Shown here in pieces: positions 27,981-39,900 of a stretch of DNA of 45,134 bases. The notes beneath the pieces are model-generated. The model had not been told where the DNA came from, made no database searches, and was given only the letters and a program-made list of their open reading frames with translations. The stretch spans positions 31,051,564 to 31,096,697 of the forward strand of contig CAIIXF020000007.1 in assembly GCA_903813345.2 (NCBI GenBank). The letters are read 5' to 3'. Origin of the DNA: Owenia fusiformis. Its lineage: Eukaryota > Annelida > Polychaeta > Sabellida > Oweniidae. The position numbers and the translations under genes are program-made. Each line of letters starts with the position of its first letter. Position 1 is the stretch's first letter.

Positions 27981-30900
27981 CTGCAAGTAAATCACAAACC
28001 TCATAAAAAGGGTGTCCATATTTCTTATTGAAAATCAAATCATAATACAAATTCATTAACACTTGTGCATCCATTGTTTATTGATTATCCCTCGGATGAC
28101 ACACTTTGTCTATTTATATCCAGAATTAAAATCAATGTGTCAGGGGTCATTTTACATTTACCAAAACATTTTTTTTTTCTTAAGAGTGTTATTTAGAGAA
28201 TTATTATTATTTTATTAAGAGTGTTACAAACAATAGACACCTTTTTCCACGTCTCTTCAATTCATGAAGTAATGTAGCAATCATTCTTGCCCCAGAGCAG
28301 CCCAAAGGATGCCCAATAGCTATAGCGCCTCCTTTAGGGTTGAGTTTCTCATTTGGAATACCTAGCTTATCCCTACAATAACTGGCTTGACTGGCAAATG
28401 CTTCATTTATCTCAAATATGTCAATGTCATTCAAAGTGACACCTGAAAATAAAGGAAAAAAGATTACAAAGGATGAGTCTGGATATATGCCCTTTTAGAC
28501 CCTTGGTTAAATGTATGTGAAATATGATTTCTATAACTGTCCTAGCTATATTTGATAAGTATATTTCATTTTTCATGATTTTTGATGCATAATTAACCCC
28601 CTGCTGGGAGTCAAATAAGTATCCTAACAGAAAACAAATAATCGTTATTATTAAAAAAACACTAATGGCAACATGTATGAATGACTCATAAATTAGAAAT
28701 AACTAAAGACCCATGAAGAAATCATATTTTTTAAATATATTTTAGGATTTTAATTTATTACAAATTTTTGAATTTCCCACCAGTTTAAATTGAAGGGGGA
28801 AAAACAAGATGGCTTCCATTTGTTGTAAGAAATATTTGAAAAAAAGTAACTTTCACAATGAGGACAGTTTTTCGGTTTAGGTATTTTGCTCAGCTTGAAT
28901 AATTTCACCAACACAATTGAAGTGTCAAGACTGGATGGTCAGTAACTTTGAGTGACTATAATCCCTTGATTACCCAGATAAACACCAATTCACTTAGTAA
29001 GAAATACCATTCAATTGCTATACAAAAAAAGTAAGCAATGTTTTGGAGGATATGTTTCAATTTTTTTGATAAATTATTCATTTAGTATTTGCACTTGAAT
29101 TTTTTTCAATTGTGGCATAGTGATATGCAACTCTTTGATGCCAATATTCTTCATTAATTGTGATACAAATTGATATGTACTCTCAGAAGAAGGATAAGAT
29201 ATTGTGGTTTAAGGATATGTGTGATTGATTTGATTTTTCAGACATCACAATTTTCAATATTATCTAAGTCGATATCAAGACTTATTCCTGGACTCCTTTT
29301 CCAATGTCCAAATGAATATGATCAAGTGTGTCTTTATACTATGGGTAGGGGTAAGATTTGGTTTTTCTATTTAAGAAAAATTTAATGGTGTTCAATCTGA
29401 TTAACAGAAAAATGTGAGTATGAAGCTACAGAATAACTGAATACCCTTTGTCCGCTATACTTAAGTAATATGCTATAATTGAACACCTGGTATACACTAC
29501 AGCCATAGCAGTTTTTATTGTACATTATACCAAAGTTACAAGCTCCATAGCATTTCAGTTACCTGCATTTTTAAGAGCAACTGGAATAGCTTCAGCTGGT
29601 CCAATCCCCATAACTTCAGGATCAACTCCAACGACTGCAAACCCTCGCAACACTCCTAATATGGGCAACTTATGCTTGGCTGCGGCTGATCGTTTAGCAA
29701 CAAGCACAGCAGCTGCACCGTCACTTGTCTGACTAGAATTACCTGTAATAGAAAATATAATGAATCAACACATTTAGTGACCATTGTTGAAAAACCTTTC
29801 ATGTGACAATGAAGTGTGAAAATAACATGCTTAATCTGACTCGTTCAATGATTTCTACAGATTAATGAGCTAGGCCTATATGATTGAATATTCTCATTTT
29901 CATTCAACTTTGCCCTACCCCTTTGAAATTTTTTATACTGGACGTTATACAAACTTATTCATCAGTATCGTTGATTTTGTATCAATGTAACCCTACAACC
30001 CTGTAATCTACCAGCCACCAACCAAATTAACTGACTACTTTGTAAGTGGGAATTTTACCTAATCATTTAATTTGCCTATTACCTAATTCTTGCCAGGTTT
30101 GGAAAATTAAATGTCGGAAATATTCATCATGTTATCCAATGGGAAATATCTTGTCATGATGGAAATCAATATTACGAAAATGATAAGATTTAACCATTCC
30201 GCAAATTAAGCACTCAGATTAAATGACTTATATGAAATACAAATATTCATGTGTTTTGGAGTTGGCGCAGATCACTAGATATCCATACAGTTAAATCTAT
30301 CTCATTAGTGATGTATAGATGGCACAAGTGCATAGGTGAGTTAATATACATAGATCATGTGATAAGGAATAAGGATGAAATGTCACGTGACTACAACTGG
30401 CGGGAATCAGTTTGTGAACTCATAGCCTGGAAAGCCCACCAGCCTCCCCAGCACCAACCAAAGTAATGAACAGGTTAATGTACTGCAACTAAAGTATTAA
30501 GTATATCGTATATTGTAATATATTTCTTAGCGATAGGGACCCCTTTGGTATAAGAATATAGTATATTGAGATAGATTAAACAATGTTTCTGTAAGAATTA
30601 TGTTGAAATCATGTAAACCCAGTAATTGATTTAACATATTGGGTTAAAGTAGTGATCAAGCGACTCTAAACCGCACACAACTCAAATAATATAAATACCA
30701 CTTATACAGTATTACGTGAAAAAGAGCAAAACATATGAAAGGTTGCCTTTTATTTGGACATAACATATGGGGTGTATTTCAAAAACAAACAAAGAAGCAA
30801 GCAAACAAACCGGCTGTTGTGGATCCATCAGGTTTGAAGACAGCTCTAAGTTTTCCAAGTACTTCTAATGTTGTTCCTTCTCTTATACCATCATCTTTGT

Positions 30901-33900
30901 CAACCTTCAAGACAAATATAGAACTTGGTCAACTTTCCTATTTTCCAACTATGCTCTATGTATAGTTATATAATACGATATTATAAATACATGTACTGAT
31001 GCCCTAATGTAAATTCAACATACAATTTTCAATAACAGTAAAAATAACAATAAAGTAAAGAAAATAGGATTACATTCTTCAAATGACATATAAAATGTTA
31101 CTTTGATATAAGAATCCTGTCTCTCACAATCATTAGATAATTTACCATGTCAGCAGATTCTTTTAATATGATCCCTCACTCGTCAATAGAAAAATTGTCT
31201 TTTGATGTTCATTCATGTTTTTAAAATTACTACACAGGTTTTCAAGTTTTTCAATATGAGATATTAGATATCCTGTACTGTAATTGTTAACATTTGAATT
31301 ATATATATTAATTATATCTCTGGATGTGTCAATCTATTGGGCTGAGGACTTCACTTTATCCAGTGATCTCCCCAGCATTAAAGCAAGTGAGTGCAGAACC
31401 CAACTGAGATTTTGAAAATAAGCTTGCACCCACCTGAAAATCAAGTTGCACCCACTTGAAAATGAGAAAAATCATGAAAATTGGCATATTTTCACGAAGT
31501 TTGGTCCGAATCAAGAAAATGGTAATTATGCACCCACCTATCCAAACCAATTTTTGTTAATTGGGACAATAAACCTCATGAAAATATTTGAACCATATAA
31601 GCAACAACATGGCCAGGCCAGGCATGAGGCAAAAGAGGCAACCGCTTAAGCATAATTTTACAGAAATATACATGTACAGGGTGGGCCAAAAACTTTTTTA
31701 AAAGGCTAAAAAGGTATCAAAACATAAGGATATTGCCATAAAAAATTATTTACAGAAACTTAAGGATAGGCATATTTTACCAGTTAAATGCTAAAGCTAA
31801 AACTGGCTTCAAATTTTTTTGTCAGATCTTTGAATATCAATAGTCAATTGTTCATGTGTCCGAGATTTACCATTTTTCCTAGAAAATGTGACTTTCTATG
31901 ATTTTATGTGATCAACAATAACACATTCATAATGTTCACTAAATCTGCTACAATCTTGGATAACTGTTTAAACAATGTCTACCTCAATGTCTAGTTTATA
32001 TCAGTATCTAGTCACTATGGTATTATGTTATATTGTATTTATTAATGATCTATTAAACAAATGTTCTATGCATCCCCTTTCACCTTCCGTATCGTTCCCA
32101 GCCATCGGGCAAAAGTCACTTTGGAATATCTGGAGGAGAATAAGCCTTGATTCATTAGTCCTGATGAATGGCTGCCAAATACCCCAGATGCAAACTCCTG
32201 TGACTATCACCATTCGGGGCACCTGGAGCAGCTTATTGCAGTTAATGGTAATCCCCCACAAACTATTGTTAAACTAAAAGAAGTTGGAGGAGAAGGAGAA
32301 GCAGGAGAAGTGGAGAGAACTACTACAAGAATCGCTGGATCGCGCCATTCACCAGTTCTGCCCATGTCTCCTTGTAGAGAAGGTGAAAGGTTGATGCATA
32401 AAATTTGTTTAATAAATAATCAATAGATACATAATATCATAGTGACTAGATACTGATATAAACTGTACTAGACATTGGTTGAACAGTTATCCAAGATTGT
32501 AACAGATTTAGTGAACATAATGAATTTGTTATTGTTGATCACATAAATGAAACATTTTCTAGGAAAAACAGTAATTCTTGGACACATGAACAATAGACCA
32601 TTGATATTCAAAGATCTGATAAAAAAGATTGAAGTCCAGTTTAGCTTTAGTATTTAAATGGTAATATATGCCTATCCTTAAGTTTTACCTCTTATAGCTT
32701 AAATTTGCCTCGCCTATTTACCTCGCTAAAATTTTGATCCTAGCTACACCGCTGAACAAGGTATTCCTATTCTAAATGTATGATATATTTGTAATGATAT
32801 GACATACAAATGTATATTGGAGAATTAAACTGTCCATTTCATATAACAACACTTACTGTAATTGTCTTTTCATTTCCTTCTTTATCTTTGATAGAGGTGG
32901 TAACAGGAATGATTTCATCTTTATAATAGCCAAGTTTGTAAGCCTTGGCTGCCTTAGCATGGGACTCCATTGCCATTTGATCTTGTACTGCACGTGTAAC
33001 GCCATATCTTTCTGCAACATTTTCGGATGTGATACCCATAGGTGTAAGGCATGCCCTTGCTAAATCAAACTCACCAACCTTTGGATTCAACTCACTCATT
33101 GCACCCATACCTGTACCTGTAGAAGTCATATGTTCAGCTCTGGAAATATACAGAAAATTGAGGCTCAATTATGAATATGATGTAATTAGGATAACCTAGC
33201 AATAAGGGGAACATATATCAAATACAACTACAAATGAAATAAACGAAGCAATTATCAATTCAGGAAAATTCAATACATTTTCAGTTAGCTTTTTAGGGAG
33301 GAATTGTTCTTAAAAGATAACAAAGAAATGTCGACCTTGGATCTTTATATCTTGGTGAGATTGAGAATTGCATATCTATATCAGCAAAATGATAGACAGT
33401 ATTTAAAGTTTTTATCTCATTGAATGTTTAAGAGAATAAAGAGTATACATTCATCCATCCATCCATACCTCTGTCTATCTGGGCCATAGTTTGTGTAACC
33501 ATTTTCATATTTTATATGCATTTGCCTTACATAGATGGAAATTCTGCTTAAATGCCTTTTTTCAATATATTTCTTGATATTCACTTTAAAGCAAATTACA
33601 GTCTGACACCATATTGATAAAATTGTTGAAAAAATAAAGTGACTTGCTTCTTAGTAATTCCCTATACAGTATAAATTAAATCGCTTCATTCCTTTTCAAA
33701 TTATGGCAAAAGATAAAGCATTAACATGGAACATATCATCACCTGCCATTTGTTACAGGCACAGAATACTCAAAAGCATCCACAAAGATGGAGACTATAA
33801 CAACAATATGTCTTTACTTCTGGTGATGACATAAAATTTGCAGAATGGATGGACTAATAGAAGTATGAAGGCGTTCTCAAAACTTCATTTCATTTGATAT

Positions 33901-36900
33901 AATCATCATCGTATAATATGATACACATTAAACCTGCATAAGAACACACTACTTACCCTCCAGCAAGGCCTATTTCACACTGACCATTCCTTATAGCCCC
34001 AGCAATGTTCATAAATGCCTGCAGTCCAGATGAGCATTGCCTTGAAATATAATAGCTAAACATGTGAAATTGTTCAATTTCATACTTTAAATTTTAGGCT
34101 ATTAATTCTACCTTGAACTGACCTAGATTTTAACCTTGACTTTTGTTTTAGGAAAACTGAACTGATTTAGTTGAGGACAACAACTTTACTGAACTATTGA
34201 GCCTTAACTAAACTGCCCTTTTTGGGATACGCAAGCTTTTTTGGTGCTATTAATTTGCAAAAGATTAACTGTGAGTATAATCATTGATCTCCCTGGGATC
34301 TTTTCTCAAGTTGGTGCAAAATTCTTATTTCCACAATTCACACTGAAATTGGTCAAAATATGCAAATGGATTTTCAGATGGGTGCAAGCCTGTTTTCAAA
34401 ATCTCATGTGAGTGCTGTGCCCACTAGCTTTAATGCTGGGGAGATCACTGATAATGGTATTGCCTATTGACAAGATTATAATTCACTTTTGACAGTAGTA
34501 TAATTATCAATATTATCTTATAGTAGTATAATTTATTTGACTCGTGACAGTGGTTAAATTCTTATCTTTTTACACTAAATGTAGCATTTTCTTACCTATC
34601 GAAAGTAGTATAATATCCTGCTGATAGTAGCACTATGTCTTTACCTGTCCTTACCTATCCACAATAGTATAATGTCCTTACCTATTGGCAGTAGTTAAAT
34701 GTCCTTACCTATACAAGTAATACAATTATATACAAGTAATGTCCTTACCTATTCACAATAATATACAAGTAATGTCCTTACCTATTCACAATAATATACA
34801 AGTAATGTCCTTACCTATTCACAATTATATACAAGTAATGTCCTTACCTATTCATAATAATATACAATTAATGTCCTTACCTATTCACAATTATCTACAA
34901 GTAATGTCCTTACCTATTCACAATTATATACAAGTAATATCCTTACCTATTCACAATTATATACAAGTAATGTACTTACCGATTCATAATTATATACAAG
35001 TAATGTCCTTACCTATTCACAATTATATACAAGTAATGTACTTACCGATTCATAATTATATACAAGTAATGTCCTTACCTATTCGCAATAATATAGAAGT
35101 AATGTCCTTACCTATTCACAATTATATACAAGTAATATCCTTACCTATTCACAATTATATACAAGTAATGTACTTACCTATTCACAATAATATACAAGTA
35201 ATGTCCTTACCTATTCACAATAATATACAAGAAATGTCCTTACCTACTGTATTCACAATAATATACAAGTAATGTCTTTACCTATTCACAATTATATACA
35301 ATAATATACAAGTAATGTCCTTACCTATTCACAATTATATACAAGTAATGTCCTTACCTATTCACAATTATATACAAGTAATGTCCTTACCTATTCACAA
35401 TAATATACAAGTAATGTCCTTACCTACTGTATTCACAATTATATACAAGTAATGTCCTTACCTATTCACAATTATATACAAGTAATGTCCTTACCTATTC
35501 ACAATAATATACAAGTAATGTCCTTACCTACTGTATTCACAATAATATACAAGTAATGTCCTTACCTATTAACAGTACTAAGAGGAACAGTCTCTGGAAT
35601 TCCTACATAGAATTGTGCCATACGTGCCATCAAGGCACCTACCCCTGGCTGGCTTACATTTCCTAAAAGCAGTGGTTTCAGTAACTTTGTGTACAAGAGG
35701 CAGATGAAAAATACAAGAGGCGGCATTCAAAATAACCAATTTTACGCTCCTGACAATGCAAATTCTTGTTATTTTATCAAGGTTTGTCAAAGTCATTTCC
35801 ATGTGTGATGTGGCAAGACATGGGCTCCACAAAATAACACCTGGAACTGTGGAATGACTAGGGCAACTTATATAGAATGTCATTTACCTTTTATAAGATA
35901 ACTTACCCTTACACAGGTTGCATTTCACAAATCCAAATGCACCTGTTGAATTGAACACTTTTGATATAAATCAAAATCTAGAATTATCATTATCAAAATG
36001 AGAGTGATGTATTAATAGATGATTCACTTGTGATTATGTGTATATCAGATTCATTTTAGTTTTTTAACACCTCCAGAGGGTCCAGGGTGTTCCAAAAGTA
36101 ACAGGACTGGTGCTGATATTTTGTTAAATATACACCAATTGTCTTCAAAATTTTACATAATGCACCTTCATGTTTTGTAACTAAAATTGCCGAATTACAT
36201 AATTTTTGTGGAAACTGATTTAGAAATCGGCCGATGACTACTCATCGGCCAGCGCCCGGTGCATATGTGGCCTAGGCACTACACCGAGGTGGGAGATATC
36301 CCCCTCCCCTCTACACCAATCTTGTTCTCACTACGCTTTCGAAAATTGCCTGAAAGGCCTCCTCACACATTATTAAGGAAAACATATCTACACATTTTGC
36401 GCATTTAACCATTTGATAGCATATTGTGGATCTTATCTTAATTTGTTAATGTGAATTCGCACCTTCATTTGCATGGAAGACTTTGATAAAATCCTTTTTT
36501 GATGATCTTTGTTAGAATGCTGATGTTTGGCTAAGCTTCGAAATTCCAAATTGAACAGTTTACTAAGAATACCATGGTGTAAATATTGTTTTCTTTATAA
36601 TATATTGAGCTACATGTAGGACTGCTCAAACAAATTCGCTTTTTGTAGCTACAAGTATTTAATTTCAATAGATGATAAACTTCTCAATATAAGAAATTAC
36701 CCTCATAAGACATTGTTGCAAGGTGTGTTGCAATGAATGTGGCATCCCGCATTCCCAGGCCAGCATTATGTATTCTCGAAGAAAGCCATCATGATAAACC
36801 ATGACATCTCATTTCTTCTAAGCCCTGTGTTTCAGGTGAAGCAGAAAGATGCTATGAGTATCAGAATGGAAGAAAGCATATACAGGGTGACCGGAAAAAA

Positions 36901-39900
36901 GGAGACCATTGAAATAGGCAATATCTCCTAAAATAGACTAGTGACATCAATGAAATTTTGCATACATCAGGACAGTTCTATGGAAATTTGTTCCTGAAAG
37001 TGTCAATACAAGCAGTCAACTGGTTCAGGAGCTATGATCATTTACATAACATGCTCCAAATAGGCGCAATTGAGACCAACGCAGAGCTGGATACATTTGG
37101 CAAATACCCTTACATATTCCGACCTTGTTATGGCATTACATTTAGCATTTATTGCCACCTTTAGGTCAGCAATTGTCTCAGGATTGTTTTGGTACACATT
37201 GTCTTTCAAATTGCCCCACAAAAAGAAATCAGGTGGATTCAAATTTGAGGTGTATGGAGACGAAGCTTATCTGACCTATGGCTTCTGACTCAGTGGTCCC
37301 ACTCAGTTACAGTATCATCCTAAGGAGGTTTTGGGCAGCCCTTGGTTTCCATATGGGATTTAATTGTGCCATATAGTGGTTTTAGTAACATGGCACTATG
37401 CCCAATACCTAAAGTGACTCTTAAGATTTGGTAAATCAGCACTTTGGCAACAGGATGATGAACCACATGTCAGATAACCCTTCATTGCCATTACAGCCTA
37501 GACTTGAATCCTGCTGATTTCTTTTTGTATGGATATTTGAAAGACAATCTATACCAAAACAATCCTCAGACTATTGTTGACCTAAAGAAGGCAATCACTG
37601 CTATATGTAATGCCATAATAATGCCATAGAGGGCAGAACATGTAAGGGTAGTTTGCCATATGAATCCAACTCTGCGTTGGTCTCAATTGTGCCTATTTGG
37701 AGCATGTTATGTAAATGATCATAGCTCCTGAACCAGTTGAATGCTTGTATTGAAACCTTCAGTAACAAATTTCCATATAACTGTTCCAGTGTATGCAAAA
37801 TTTCATTGATGGCACTTGTCTAGTTTAGGAGAAATTGATTACTTCAATGGTCTCCTTTTTTTCCGGTCACCCTGTATTTGCATTGATGGTGTATAGATAG
37901 TTATTTTATATAGTGTTTTTAGTTGTACGTGGAAACCTATTCTAACCAGGAAGGATATTGCAACTTTTTTCAAGATCCTAAAGTTGCAATTTTCATTATT
38001 GTGCTCCATTGTAAAGACGCACTTGTGAAAGTGTGTCGCTGGTATAAAGGCGTAGTTCTAAATAAATTTAAGATACACGTTTTTTAAACTTGTTCGTGAA
38101 CGTTTAGAATTATGGACCTGATGGATTATTTCTCCCTTTAGTACTGTTAATACTTGGCCGGTTGAGTATATACAGGTATACATGTCCCAGTTTTTGGTAA
38201 GTGGGGGGTCAAACCTCCCCCCATCCACACATACACTTTTTATCATGCTTAAGTAACTTCACATTGTAATTACAAGGGTGATATAAACGAGACACCAGGA
38301 TGATAAGGTAGGGAGAGCCATGTTAGATTTTGAAACTTATGGCTCTCAAACAGGGAAGTGAACAGCTGATTAATAGTGACCTTAGAAATCGAATTAAGTC
38401 GATCCGCGGCTTACTTTTGGTCTCTAACTGTGTCTTACATCAGTATCATCAATCCGTGTAAGTATTGGAGCGCTGAAGTACTTCCTTTCGATCAAGACTT
38501 GTAATTGTTAGTCGAGTGAATGTTTTTACTGCCAAATTCCAATATGGCGTTTTCTGCTCGGACATTTTCGTAAATCTCCGGAGGTTGTCCGAACCTAACT
38601 AATTCTCAAAATTCATTTCGTTCATTGCGTATCTTGCTCCTAGCAAACCGCCATATTGGAAATAGGTCTAAAAAACATTCACTCGATGAACAATTTACAA
38701 GTCTTGATCGAAAAAGAAGTATTTCAACACTCTAATACTTACACGGATTGATGATACTGATGTAAGACACAGTTAGAGACCAAAAGTAAGCCGCGGATCG
38801 ACTTAATTCGATTTCAAAGGTCACAATCATTAAGCTGTCCAAATGCTCCGTGGGAAAGCTATTTTATCAAAATCCAAATAGCTTTCGCAGGAAGTAAGCT
38901 TAAACTTTATATGGGGCCTTTAACTGATTAACACAATTTTACACCCATTGGAAAGACTGTACTGTGACTGGTTGGACAGAGTTGAATCAATCATATATGT
39001 AACTGCATATCCAGTGGAAAATAACCAACTCTGATTATACCAAAGGTTGGAATTTGAATTATCATGCACATGATAGTGGTCAGATAGTGATCTAAAATGC
39101 ATAGCCCAAACGGGTAAAAAATTGGACAGTGTTTACTACTATAATGAGATCAAGTGATCTTTACGATTATAGTGAGTTCCAGTGCAGTTCGAAACTGAGG
39201 TACAAATCATAGACAAGGAAGTGCAAAACAAGATCGCTGAATAAAATAAAGGATAGTCTATAGAAGACTTTTAATTTTCCCTCAAAACTTAGACAATATT
39301 TGACTTCTAACAAACGGCGGATTATCGAAAACAAACAGCGGTTTTGGACACTCACCCCCTGCAATTGAAAGCCCAGAAAAGAAACAAACAAATTCAGTGT
39401 TAACAGTATATCCTGTGACCTCACCAACATTAAAGCAAGTGGGCGCAGCATCCATCACGTGATTTTGAAAATGGGTTTTCACCCGGGTTTACGAAAAAGA
39501 CCGACCCCACCGACCGGTCGGTGTTTTCCACTGGTAGCCTCAAAACAGGGTTTGAAGAAAATGTGTAAAAGACCGACCATATCATGTAAAAGACCGAACA
39601 TATTTGTAGCCTTAAAATATTAATAATTTGATTTTGTCAATCGTTGGACTAGGCAATGTTTTTTACTGATTTTGTACCTTGCAACGAATGGCAAGCAAAC
39701 AAATTGGGCATGACCGTCTCCTCTCGATTAATTGTCCTGCCTTAGGTCCTAACCTATCATTAACCAACCTATCGTTTCTACGGGAATCTATCCTAATTTT
39801 TTACTGAAAATTAACAATTTCGAAACAAAAATGATTTGTTATCTTCTAGCCTACTGAATACTGAACACTATATAATGTTACATGCGTTCTCTTATCGGGA

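Larger units (their letters stand above)
30905..32856 (-). other. thiolase intron 5 with transposon debris
   Basis: Contains a dispersed repeat copy (31361-31550) and a large fold-back element (31755-32686), both listed separately. Confidence 0.75.
36881..37876. mobile_element. tail-to-tail palindromic mariner derivative with TA target sites
   Basis: CAGGGTGACCGGAAAAAAGG at the left end and its inverse at the right end, each flanked by TA (36881-36882 and 37875-37876). Arms of about 370 bases (to about 37255, and from about 37497) are diverged inverted copies. Each arm carries the 3' end of a transposase gene reading outward, so the element has two tails and no head. Cannot encode a transposase. 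Confidence 0.85.

Noticed and set aside
34739-35272. 177-codon plus-strand ORF of 11-residue repeats
   Set aside because: It follows from a stop-free 33-base tandem repeat. It lies antisense in a thiolase intron, with no independent evidence of coding.
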